Positions 1 to 6,004 are shown, numbered from the stretch's first letter. The stretch is 7,197 nucleotides of DNA from Syntrophomonadaceae bacterium (GCA_003564055.1 PWSG01000191.1:1-7197), one strand, 5' to 3'. The notes: generated by a model from the sequence alone, not told the origin. Made by a program: numbers and translations.

Positions 1-1
1 A

Positions 2-91
2 GATTTAATGGTGGAGCAGAATATTTCAATTGTGATTAATGAGCTGGTTCAGTCGCTGCGTGAAGAAGCTGAGATAGAATACATGCTCTAA
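2..91 (+). CDS. C-terminal fragment of a protein, possibly a PrsA/SurA-type peptidyl-prolyl isomerase
   Basis: Only the last 29 codons and a TAA stop (89-91) are in the window; the gene begins upstream. The frame is open from base 2 and encodes a short helical, acidic tail ending in LREEAEIEYML. Extracytoplasmic foldases of the PrsA/SurA (parvulin) group often end with a similar helix of the type 'LR..A.IEYL', which is the only basis for the guess. No catalytic parvulin domain is visible here, so the identification is tentative and many other families could end this way. The gene converges with gatD, whose stop codon is only 24 bases away on the other strand. I see no convincing T-tailed terminator hairpin in that short gap. 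Confidence 0.4.
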   Translation, partial: DLMVEQNISIVINELVQSLREEAEIEYML

Positions 92-115
92 AAATAAGGC
101 TTGAATAAGAAAGCA

Positions 116-877
116 TCAAACCCGGCTTGAAAGCTTTTTATGGCGCTTTGAAGTGGCCAGCTTTATAACTGAATCATGGGCTATTTGCTCGATTGAATCA
201 TCGAGCCGGGCCGGTTTAAAAACCTGGTTTCTGTAACTGAGAGCTTTTTCCAGTATTTTATCGGTAAGCCAGGGGTTTTTAGGTAACAGCGAACCGTGTA
301 AATAGGTGCCGATTACGTTTTTGTAAACGGCGCCTTCTTTTTTATCTGTCCCGTTATTGCCGTAACCGATCAGCACTTCTCCCAAAGGCTGCAGGCTTGG
401 ACCGAGGTACGTTTTTCCTGCGTGGTTCTCAAAACCGACCAGGGTTCTGGGAGGATCCCAGAGTGAACATTTAACCACCGCATTACCGATCAGTCTTTTA
501 GGGCCTGCTTCCGTGTAGAGATCGACAATTTCCAGTCCTGAAATCTTTTCCCCGCTGCTGGCTGTGTAGTAATGGCCAAGCAGTTGGTACGAGCCGCAGA
601 CGGCAAATATGGCCATGCCTTCTTCGACTGCCTTGTGCAGCTCAGCTTGACGTTTTTTTAAATCTGCGGCAACCAGCTTCTGATCACTATCCTGGCCGCC
701 GCCCATGAAAAGCAAGTCGCATTGAGCAAAATTAATGCTTTCTCCGGGTTCAATAGGAGTTACTTCTAGATCTATGTTGTGCCACTGAGCCCGGCGGCAC
801 AGGGCGAGCATATTGCCCCGGTCACCATAAAGGTTTAAATGTGCCGGGTAGAGGTGGCAAATTCTGATTTTGGCCAT
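116..877 (-). CDS. gatD: Lipid II isoglutaminyl synthase, glutamine amidotransferase subunit GatD
   Basis: This 253-residue cytoplasmic protein is a class-I-like (CobB/CobQ-type) glutamine amidotransferase. It releases ammonia from glutamine for the partner MurT, which amidates the alpha-carboxyl of D-glutamate in the lipid II stem peptide. Visible signature: N-terminal HLYPAHLNLYGDRGN (residues 8-22), the LLFMGGGQDSDQ loop (55-66), the nucleophile Cys94 in AVCGSYQLLG, the substrate-side Arg128 in KRLIGN, the conserved NHAGKTYLG (151-159) and the probable catalytic His194 in GTYLHGSLLPKNP. Length is normal for the family. The start ATG (875-877) is preceded by GGGAGGAG (885-892, 7-nt spacing), which lies inside the end of murT. 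The murT stop is only 3 nt upstream, so translational coupling is likely. The pairing with murT makes the call very secure. The basic tail KRHKK near the C-terminus is unremarkable. Confidence 0.96.
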   Translation of the reverse strand: MAKIRICHLYPAHLNLYGDRGNMLALCRRAQWHNIDLEVTPIEPGESINFAQCDLLFMGGGQDSDQKLVAADLKKRQAELHKAVEEGMAIFAVCGSYQLLGHYYTASSGEKISGLEIVDLYTEAGPKRLIGNAVVKCSLWDPPRTLVGFENHAGKTYLGPSLQPLGEVLIGYGNNGTDKKEGAVYKNVIGTYLHGSLLPKNPWLTDKILEKALSYRNQVFKPARLDDSIEQIAHDSVIKLATSKRHKKLSSRV

Positions 878-880
878 ATT

Positions 881-2329
881 TTACTCCTCCCAGTAGGGTT
901 TCCCCAGGCCTTTTTTATTTAAAATTCGGCGTATCTCGAGCATTGCAGTATAGGTTGGGAGAATGAAGAGTTTGCCGCCGTTCGGGGTATCTTCAATTGC
1001 TCTTTCAACTGCCCTGGCTGCATTTTCCTCAACCCTGATCTGCGCCGGATCAAAGCCGGAATATTTAAAGCGCACTGCCATATCCCAGGCCCGCAGTCCC
1101 GATACGGTTATACCGGTCAGTTTGTCCCGGGCAGCAGAGAGCTGTTCAAAATCTACATCCCAGAGCCATGAAACATCAGTGCCGTCGGCTATTTTATCAT
1201 TGATCGTTATGAGGAGGCTTATCCGGTCCGCCTCGTTCAGGATAGTTCTTAAAACTTCATTAGCTCCTACGGGATTTTTGATTAAAGCAATAACTATCGT
1301 TTTGCTATTAAGTTTAAAAAGCTCCATCCTGCCGAAGGAGGGAATAGATTTTTCGAGGGCCGCTGTAATATCAGTTCCTGATATGTTAAGGGCTTTTGCA
1401 CAGGTTACTGCAGCCAAAAGGTTATAAAGATTATAGGTTCCCATCAGGGGGAAATTTGTTTTGATTGCTTCACCGGGAAGTGCAATTTGCAAATTTGCCG
1501 TGTTATCAGGGTTTGTTATGCATTCGGTTAGTTTTACATCCGGTTCCTGCCTTTTATATCCGCAGTCTGGGCAGTGGTAATGTCCGAGATGGGCATAAAA
1601 AATTCTTTTATAGTCGAGTTTTGCAGAACAAAGCGGGCATGTTTTAATGTCCCGTCCGGTGTTTTTAAAAGTATCTGCGCCCGGGTTAAACTCCAGTCCA
1701 TAAGACAACCTTTTTTTACCGCTTCTTTTTTCAATACTGACCAGTGATGGGTCGTCGGCGTTTAGAACTTCAAAACCGTACTCAGGTTGCAGATCCATAC
1801 CCTTTATGATGTTATCCCTGATCTGGTCTACTTCGCCGTAGCGATCCAGCTGGTCTCTAAAAATATTGGTTATTATTATACCCCGCGGCTTGACGTTTTG
1901 TGCCACCTGCGGGAAAGCGCCTTCGTCAACTTCTAAAACTGCAAAGTCTTCGAAGATATGACCTCTCCAGGATGCAGCTGCAATGAGGGCCGAGACCACC
2001 CCCCAGGACATATTAGAACCTGACTGGTTATGAACACAACTATAACCGGCTTCCTTGAGGATGCCGGTTATAAGGGCGGAAGTAGTCGTTTTTCCATTGG
2101 TTCCGGTTACAATTAAACAGCCTTCCGGCAGCAGCCCGGACAGACAAGATGGAATATGAGGAGCAATTTTTAAGGCCAGCCGGCCGGGAAGGGTTGTTCC
2201 CCCGCGGCCTAAAAGTCTGGTTATGGTGATCAGGGTTTTGCCGGTCCAGATCCCAAGCAGTAATTTTAGCTTGAGAAAATGATTTTTGAATTCGCCCTGT
2301 ATAGCATGATGCTCCTTAGTTTTCTGCAA
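881..2329 (-). CDS. murT: Lipid II isoglutaminyl synthase, Mur-ligase-like subunit MurT
   Basis: A 482-residue Mur ligase homologue that, with GatD, converts D-Glu of lipid II to D-isoglutamine using ATP and GatD-derived ammonia at the inner face of the membrane. Order of parts: GGTTLPG entry motif (43-49); Walker-A GTNGKTTT (76-83) starting the Mur central ATPase domain; VLEVDEGAFP (131-140); TNIFRDQLDRYGE (154-166); a four-cysteine zinc-ribbon insertion, C231-x2-C234 and C253-x2-C256, typical of MurT; GTYNLYNLLAA (297-307); and a C-terminal DUF1727 domain with GTDVSWLWDVDFE (383-395). In known MurT/GatD pairs the DVSW aspartate completes the GatD active site. The frame opens with TTG (2327-2329), preceded by a weak GAGTGG 6 nt upstream. 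This gives an N-terminus about 20 residues longer than usual, with no in-frame ATG nearby. A stronger SD and ATG lie out of frame at 2305-2317, so the true start is uncertain. It follows the CBS gene by 24 nt. Confidence 0.95.
   Translation of the reverse strand: MQKTKEHHAIQGEFKNHFLKLKLLLGIWTGKTLITITRLLGRGGTTLPGRLALKIAPHIPSCLSGLLPEGCLIVTGTNGKTTTSALITGILKEAGYSCVHNQSGSNMSWGVVSALIAAASWRGHIFEDFAVLEVDEGAFPQVAQNVKPRGIIITNIFRDQLDRYGEVDQIRDNIIKGMDLQPEYGFEVLNADDPSLVSIEKRSGKKRLSYGLEFNPGADTFKNTGRDIKTCPLCSAKLDYKRIFYAHLGHYHCPDCGYKRQEPDVKLTECITNPDNTANLQIALPGEAIKTNFPLMGTYNLYNLLAAVTCAKALNISGTDITAALEKSIPSFGRMELFKLNSKTIVIALIKNPVGANEVLRTILNEADRISLLITINDKIADGTDVSWLWDVDFEQLSAARDKLTGITVSGLRAWDMAVRFKYSGFDPAQIRVEENAARAVERAIEDTPNGGKLFILPTYTAMLEIRRILNKKGLGKPYWEE
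2266..2307 (-). other. Out-of-frame SD-ATG mini-ORF (13 codons) overlapping the murT 5' end
   Basis: An AAGGAG (minus strand, 2312-2317) stands 4 nt before an ATG (2305-2307), which opens a 13-codon reading frame ending in TAA at 2266-2268. This frame is shifted by one base from murT. It is a better-looking initiation signal than the TTG assigned to murT. It could be chance, a leader peptide, or the original murT start separated from its frame by a single-base indel (real or from assembly). The peptide itself has no recognisable features. Confidence 0.2.
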
Positions 2330-2353
2330 TTCCGACCACTCAGATCTAAGTAT

Positions 2354-2818
2354 TTAAAATTTAGCCATACACTGGACCATATCGGCCCTGGTTACAATAC
2401 CGACCAGGATGCCTTCACTGTTAACTACCGGGATACGGTTAATGTTACGCCGGTTCATAAGCTTTGCTACATCAGGTGCGTCTGCATCTTCGTGAACTGA
2501 AAAGACTTTTTTAGTCATAATTTCCTTGACCTTTGTTTTGCCAAACAAATCGTAACCCTTACGCATACTGGCCAGGTCGTCTACGTCGATATAAGGCGAT
2601 ACCCATCCGGAAAGGTTAGTATGAGTAACTATACTTAGCTTCTGGGAGTAGCGAATAATATCGGTATCCGAAATAATGCCAATTACTTTGTTTTGTTCAT
2701 CGACTACGGGAAAGCCGCTGATTTGTTTTTCAGCCAGCAGTTCAATGGCCTCTTTTAAAGTTTGTTCACCGCTTATGCTAATTGGCGGAGTGCTCATGAT
2801 ATCTTTTGCTTTGAACAT
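2354..2818 (-). CDS. Two-CBS-domain protein (putative nucleotide-sensing regulator)
   Basis: A 154-residue soluble protein made almost entirely of a CBS pair. CBS1 covers about residues 5-58 (KDIMSTPPISI ... GFPVVDEQNKVIGIISDTD) and CBS2 about 96-150 (VKEIMTKKVFSVHEDA ... RIPVVNSEGILVGIVTRAD). Both carry the adenosyl-ligand motif G-h-h-S/T-x-x-D: G47-IISDT-D53 and G140-IVTRA-D146. The linker (60-95) is polar with no added domain. CBS pairs bind AMP, ATP, SAM or similar ligands and usually control a partner protein, but the ligand and partner cannot be read from this sequence. The start ATG has a strong AGGAGG (2826-2831) with 7-nt spacing. The gene is 24 nt upstream of murT on the same strand, so co-transcription with murT and gatD is likely and a link to peptidoglycan amidation is a reasonable inference. 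IMPDH and transporter CBS domains are ruled out because no other domain is present. Confidence 0.9.
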   Translation of the reverse strand: MFKAKDIMSTPPISISGEQTLKEAIELLAEKQISGFPVVDEQNKVIGIISDTDIIRYSQKLSIVTHTNLSGWVSPYIDVDDLASMRKGYDLFGKTKVKEIMTKKVFSVHEDADAPDVAKLMNRRNINRIPVVNSEGILVGIVTRADMVQCMAKF

Positions 2819-2884
2819 ATTAATACCTCCTGGAATATTTAGACCCTGGCAAAAACTTTTTTAAGGCATCCTTTAAACAGTTAA

Positions 2885-3004
2885 TCAATCCATAGATTGT
2901 TTTGTTTCACTAAATAATTCTACAAGCTCCTGCTTTTTCCTGCTGAATGTCTGCAGGGGTTTGTAAAAGATCCTACTTGCGGTTACCTTTAAAGGCCATA
3001 GCAT
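2885..3004 (-). CDS. Possible small ORF (39 codons) overlapping the 3' end of the RACo-like gene
   Basis: A minus-strand frame starting at ATG 3002-3004, inside the last codons of the 2Fe-2S/ASKHA gene but in another frame, runs 39 codons to TGA (2885-2887). The part past the upstream gene reads KPLQTFSRKKQELVELFSETKQ, split here only by description, a charged segment likely to form an amphipathic helix. No good ribosome binding site precedes the ATG, and I recognise no family. It may be a chance frame, a decayed gene end or a small protein. It is listed because it fills most of the 154 bp gap before the CBS gene. Confidence 0.15.
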   Translation of the reverse strand: MLWPLKVTASRIFYKPLQTFSRKKQELVELFSETKQSMD

Positions 3005-4820
3005 CGATAAAGATATCCTGAAAATCAGCCCGGGTTGAAAGCTCAAGATGTTCGACCCTGCCTGGAAGCTCTATTGCTCTTTTACGCATTGTTTTTGAAG
3101 TCAGTGCCATTCGTGAGCCGTCTCCTGCGGCGTTACCGATAGCAATTATTTTTTCTGCAGGAAGCTGTGGTAGCAGGCCGATAGTTAAGGCGCTTTCCTT
3201 GCGCACGTAATTACCGAAAGCTCCGGCTAATAGAATCTGGTCCAGGTCATCTATCTTGATCTCGGCTTCCTTGAGCAGGATCATTAAACCGGCATAAATA
3301 GCACCTTTGGCCAGCTGCAGTTCACGAAGATCGCCCTGGGAAAGGACTATATCATCACCTGTTTCGGAATCTTCAGCTTTAACGAGGACAAATTCAAAAC
3401 CGCCGTTTCCGCTGCGCAGCCTGTCTTTAAATTGAGATGGAATTTTTTCCGGGTTTTCTTCAGGATTAACAAAACGTCCACTTGGTTCAATAAGTCCGGC
3501 ATCGAGTAAAGCGGCGGCGGCATCGATTAGGCCGGAACCGCAAATACCGCGGGCGGGAACATCATCGATCGTGCTTACTTTAATTTCACCATCTATGTAA
3601 TCAACAGCTTCAATTGCCCCGGCTGCTGCTCGCATACCGTGCTTGATCTGGGCTCCTTCAAAAGCAGGTCCTGCAGCAGTTGAACAGGCCATCAATCTTT
3701 CGTTGGCGGCAAGGACCAGTTCACCGTTAGTGCCGATATCAATCGCAGCGCAGTTGTCCTTGCGCTGGTCCATATCAGCAGCCAGGATAACACCGACTGT
3801 ATCCGACCCTACATAACCGGCAATATTAGGCAGAAATGTGACCCGTCCGGCAGGGCTAACCTTTAAGCCCAGCTCTGAAGCTTCAACCTCTAAGGCGCGG
3901 CTGTAAGCAGGGACAAAAGGAGCTGGGGCAAGGTAAGTCGGATCGACCCCCATGAAAAGGTGACTCATGGTTGTATTACCTACAGCGGTTACTTCATAGA
4001 CGCGGTCCCGGGCCACCCTGGTTTGTTTCAAGAGGTCTTTAATAATCTTGTTGGCAGCCTCAATTACCTTATCCTGCAGCTGCTTTAAATTTCCTATGCT
4101 CTCTGATGCATGGGTAATTCGTGAAATGACATCGGCACCGTATGCGTTTTGCGGATTGGTTGCTGCAGCAACGGCTAAAACCGTGGCAGTTTTCAGGTCA
4201 AGCAGTGAGCCCATAATTGTAGTTGTGCCAATATCAAAAGCTACCCCGTAAACCTGATCGCTTGTATCACCGGGTTCAATTGAAATTATTCTGCTGCCCG
4301 TTATGGCAGCTGTTACAGAGTAAGAATTGTCTCTTAGTAAGGCTGGCAAGGAAGAAAGTTCTCGCAGCTTTATGTTAAGTTCAAAGTTTTCCAGGTGGTC
4401 AAGAAGCCTTTCTAAATCAGCGGTCTGGTCTTTGACGGCCGGGCGGCTTAATTTTACGGCAACTTTTTCAACTAACGGTTCCGCGGTTAGATCTTCAACT
4501 CCGCCGGCCAGGGTTGTTTTACGCAGATGAGCATCTTTTTGGATAGGGACTTCAATAACCAGATTGTGGTCAATGGTTCTCTGACAGGCCAGAGCCCAAC
4601 CTGACTCTAAATCTTTTGATGAAAGGTGTTTTTTCTCTGCCGCTGTTGGTTCAGCTTTGCTGTCATCTGTAATTTTAACCCGGCATTTCCCGCATGTGCC
4701 TCTACCGGCACAGTCCCCTTCAATATAGAGACCGGCCTGGTCAGCCGCTTCAAGTAAATTAGTTCCCTCTTCTACATTAATTTCTTTATTCTGGGGGGTA
4801 AATTTTACCTTTGGCATCAT
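2973..4820 (-). CDS. RACo-like corrinoid-protein reductive activator (2Fe-2S ferredoxin + ASKHA domain, DUF4445)
   Basis: A 615-residue cytoplasmic protein with the architecture of RACo-type activators, which use ATP and a low-potential electron to reduce inactive Co(II) cobalamin to Co(I) in corrinoid methyl-carrier proteins. The N-terminal plant-type 2Fe-2S domain (about 1-95) has the ligand set Cys37-x5-Cys43-x2-Cys46 ... Cys79 (CAGRGTCGKC and LACQR). A linker and small middle domain follow (about 96-188), then an actin-like ASKHA ATPase with FDIGTTT (195-201), AIDIGTNGELVL (359-370), ARGICGSGLIDA (423-434) and LLAGAFGNYV (530-539). Length matches the family. The start is the first of two adjacent ATGs (4818-4820), 7 nt after AAAGGAG (4828-4834). 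No methyltransferase, corrinoid protein or acetyl-CoA synthase gene is nearby, so the client is unknown. Upstream lies a tRNA gene and a probable terminator; I see no strong promoter of its own. Confidence 0.9.
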   Translation of the reverse strand: MMPKVKFTPQNKEINVEEGTNLLEAADQAGLYIEGDCAGRGTCGKCRVKITDDSKAEPTAAEKKHLSSKDLESGWALACQRTIDHNLVIEVPIQKDAHLRKTTLAGGVEDLTAEPLVEKVAVKLSRPAVKDQTADLERLLDHLENFELNIKLRELSSLPALLRDNSYSVTAAITGSRIISIEPGDTSDQVYGVAFDIGTTTIMGSLLDLKTATVLAVAAATNPQNAYGADVISRITHASESIGNLKQLQDKVIEAANKIIKDLLKQTRVARDRVYEVTAVGNTTMSHLFMGVDPTYLAPAPFVPAYSRALEVEASELGLKVSPAGRVTFLPNIAGYVGSDTVGVILAADMDQRKDNCAAIDIGTNGELVLAANERLMACSTAAGPAFEGAQIKHGMRAAAGAIEAVDYIDGEIKVSTIDDVPARGICGSGLIDAAAALLDAGLIEPSGRFVNPEENPEKIPSQFKDRLRSGNGGFEFVLVKAEDSETGDDIVLSQGDLRELQLAKGAIYAGLMILLKEAEIKIDDLDQILLAGAFGNYVRKESALTIGLLPQLPAEKIIAIGNAAGDGSRMALTSKTMRKRAIELPGRVEHLELSTRADFQDIFIDAMAFKGNRK

Positions 4821-4835
4821 TTAAATACTCCTTTA

Positions 4836-4868
4836 TAAAATAATAAAGCAACCTGAAAGCAGTTTGCT
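4836..4868 (-). terminator. Probable intrinsic terminator after tRNA-Arg
   Basis: On the minus strand an imperfect hairpin forms between 4847 and 4868: AGCAA, one A/G mismatch, CTG, tetraloop CTTT, CAG, TTGCT (8 base pairs with one mismatch). It is followed by a T-rich tail, TTATTATTTT (4837-4846). It starts 9 nt after the tRNA CCA end and finishes just before the SD of the RACo-like gene. It therefore fits a tRNA terminator that might leak into, or attenuate, the downstream gene. The tail is interrupted by two A residues, so efficiency is uncertain. Confidence 0.55.
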
Positions 4869-4877
4869 CCTTCGTTA

Positions 4878-4952
4878 TGGTGCGCCCGCAGGGATTCGAA
4901 CCCCGACTTCAGGCTCCGGAGGCCTGCGTGATATCCCTTTCACCACGGGCGC
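4878..4952 (-). tRNA. tRNA-Arg (anticodon CCG)
   Basis: The minus strand from 4952 to 4878 folds as a complete 75-nt tRNA including an encoded CCA. Acceptor stem GCGCCCG/CGGGCGC is 7 perfect pairs with discriminator A. The D arm is GTGA-loop-TCAC. The anticodon arm is CAGGC-CTCCGGA-GCCTG, giving anticodon CCG, which reads the arginine codon CGG. The T arm is CGGGG-TTCGAAT-CCCTG with one G-T pair and the invariant TTCGAAT loop. The variable loop is short (4 nt), as expected for tRNA-Arg. It has its own promoter upstream (4974-5002) and a likely terminator downstream. Confidence 0.97.
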
Positions 4953-4973
4953 CTGACAATTTTGCACATTGAC

Positions 4974-5002
4974 ATAATACCATCAAGCCCCAACCAAGTC
5001 AA
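4974..5002 (-). promoter_or_regulatory. Sigma-70/SigA-type promoter of tRNA-Arg
   Basis: Minus-strand -35 TTGACT (4997-5002, 5 of 6 consensus) and -10 TATTAT (4974-4979, 5 of 6) are separated by exactly 17 nt. The predicted start is about 15 bases before the tRNA 5' end. This is the best vegetative promoter I see in the window. The -35 box lies only 9 bp from the left end of the RAYT element (5012), so the element lies just outside it and did not break it. Confidence 0.8.
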
Positions 5003-5011
5003 ACTGAAACA

Positions 5012-5048
5012 AGGGTGGGACAAGGGGACAGGTCATTTGTCCCACCAT
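5012..5048 (+). repeat. Left copy of 37-bp hairpin-forming inverted repeat
   Basis: This sequence is the exact reverse complement of 5956-5992. Inside it, GGTGGGACAA (5014-5023) pairs perfectly over 10 bp with TTGTCCCACC (5037-5046), leaving a 13-nt loop. The loop carries a second GGGACA (5025-5030), which can pair instead with TGTCCC (5038-5043) to make a shorter hairpin with a 7-nt loop. The repeat lies 9 bp beyond the tRNA-Arg -35 box. Confidence 0.93.
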
Positions 5049-5149
5049 ATTATACCAATTGTGCAGTATTACGCTGCAATTTAAATTTAAACCTTTTAAT
5101 ATCTTGTTCAGGCGTTATAGTTAATGTAGAATTATCCTGGGGTGATCAG

Positions 5150-5908
5150 ATGCCGAGAAAGGCTCGTCAAAAAAGTGAAACCGGAATCTACCATGTTATG
5201 ATGCGGGGCATAAATAAACAGGATATATTTTTTGATCATAAAGACAAACTAAAGTTTCTTGAACTTGTTTTACGTTTTAAAGAGATAAGTCAGTTTGAAC
5301 TTTATGGTTACTGTTTGATGGATAACCATATTCACTTTTTGCTCAAAGAGTTAACAGAGCCTCTATCGGTAATAATTAAGCGTATTAGCGGTAGCTATGT
5401 TTATTGGTTTAATAAAAAATATGACCGTTGTGGCCACTTGTTTCAGGAAAGATATAAAAGCGAGCCTGTTGAGAATGACAGCTACTTTTTAACAGTCCTG
5501 CGTTATATACATCAAAATCCTGTTCAGGCTGACTTAGCTGATAATATACCGGACTACCAGTGGAGCAGTTTCAATGAATATATTGGCAGCCCAAGTTATT
5601 CCGATACAGAATTTGCTTTAAAAATGTTTTCTGATGACAGGGAAAAAGCATTAGAGTTGTTTAGAGATTTTACTTGTATCATAAATGATGATCGTTGTTT
5701 AGATTATAAAGATAACGCAGAAGTGAGGGATGATGTTATAAGAACTAAACTGGTCCAGAATAATATAAACGATAGAGAAGAGCTGCTTATGCTGGAAAAG
5801 GAGGAATTAGTAAATTTGATTAAAGCTTTAAAGTCAATTGATGGAGTGACTTTAAGGCAGTTATCGCGCGTAACAGGTTTATCAAAAAGTGCTTTAGGCA
5901 GGTTTTAA
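5150..5908 (+). CDS. REP-associated tyrosine transposase-like protein (Y1_Tnp, HUH nuclease) with C-terminal HTH
   Basis: A 252-residue Y1 (IS200/RAYT-type) transposase, a single-strand DNA endonuclease that cuts and rejoins at hairpins through a 5'-phosphotyrosine. Motifs: N-terminal PRKARQ and GIYHVMMRGINKQDIF (12-27); the metal-binding HUH motif His60-Ile-His62 in MDNHIHFLLK; GHLFQERYKSEPV (95-107); and the likely nucleophile Tyr119 in LRYIHQNPVQA. Residues about 220-252 form a helix-turn-helix (VTLRQLSRVTGLSKSALGRF), a common C-terminal addition in Firmicutes members. The key residues are intact, so activity is plausible. I chose ATG 5150 because GGGGTGAT lies a few bases upstream and the homologous region starts with MPRKAR. 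The frame stays open back to a GTG at 5015 inside the left repeat, but that part has no family similarity. A+T-rich base use unlike its neighbours suggests transfer. Confidence 0.92.
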   Translation: MPRKARQKSETGIYHVMMRGINKQDIFFDHKDKLKFLELVLRFKEISQFELYGYCLMDNHIHFLLKELTEPLSVIIKRISGSYVYWFNKKYDRCGHLFQERYKSEPVENDSYFLTVLRYIHQNPVQADLADNIPDYQWSSFNEYIGSPSYSDTEFALKMFSDDREKALELFRDFTCIINDDRCLDYKDNAEVRDDVIRTKLVQNNINDREELLMLEKEELVNLIKALKSIDGVTLRQLSRVTGLSKSALGRF

Positions 5909-5955
5909 TGCTAAAATGAGGCAGGTGATTTTCTGATTTTAGACATTGGAAGAAA

Positions 5956-5992
5956 ATGGTGGGACAAATGACCTGTCCCCTTGTCCCACCCT
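5956..5992 (-). repeat. Right copy of 37-bp hairpin-forming inverted repeat
   Basis: This is the exact reverse complement of 5012-5048; identity ends sharply on both sides (outer flank GTACC versus GAAACA-type sequence on the left). It forms the same 10-bp hairpin and begins 47 nt after the transposase stop. It ends 12 nt before the SD of the yfmF-like gene. A transcript entering from the left would carry this strong hairpin just ahead of the yfmF ribosome binding site, which could reduce read-through or translation. Confidence 0.93.
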
Positions 5993-6004
5993 GTACCATT
6001 ATTT

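Larger units (their letters stand above)
5012..5992 (+). mobile_element. RAYT-type Y1 transposase unit bracketed by inverted hairpin repeats
   Basis: A 981 bp unit made of a Y1/HUH transposase gene (5150-5908) flanked by two identical 37-bp repeats in opposite orientation (5012-5048 and 5956-5992). Each repeat itself folds as a hairpin. This matches REP/RAYT units, where a single-strand-acting transposase is flanked by the palindromes it recognises, more than a classical DDE insertion sequence. I see no target-site duplication, as expected for Y1 enzymes. The unit is visibly richer in A+T than the surrounding genes: a 60-base sample at 5281-5340 has 18 G/C, against 35 for 3481-3540 in the RACo-like gene. 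This suggests acquisition. The 101 bp leader (5049-5149) also holds a bulged inverted repeat at 5057-5081. The 47 bp after the stop holds CTAAAAT/ATTTTAG (5911-5917/5936-5942). Confidence 0.75.

Noticed and set aside
92..140. Bidirectional terminator between the first gene and gatD
   Set aside because: Short complementary AAAGC/GCTTT stretches exist, but the stem is only 5 bp with an 18-nt loop, mostly inside gatD; too weak to claim.
963..1427. Long plus-strand open frame of 154 codons
   Set aside because: It lies entirely antisense to murT, which has complete family motifs; its low-complexity Ser/Leu-rich translation is typical of a shadow frame.
2935..2962. Terminator hairpin after the RACo-like gene (CCTGC/GCAGG)
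   Set aside because: The stem is 5 bp with a 9-nt loop and is followed on the minus strand by A-rich, not T-rich, sequence.
4048..4530. Two plus-strand frames of 67 codons each
   Set aside because: They are antisense to the RACo-like gene, with no ribosome binding site and no recognisable family.
5015..5149. N-terminal extension of the transposase from a GTG at 5015
   Set aside because: The GTG lies inside the left repeat, has no ribosome binding site, and the added 45 residues look non-coding; ATG 5150 matches the family N-terminus and has an SD-like sequence.
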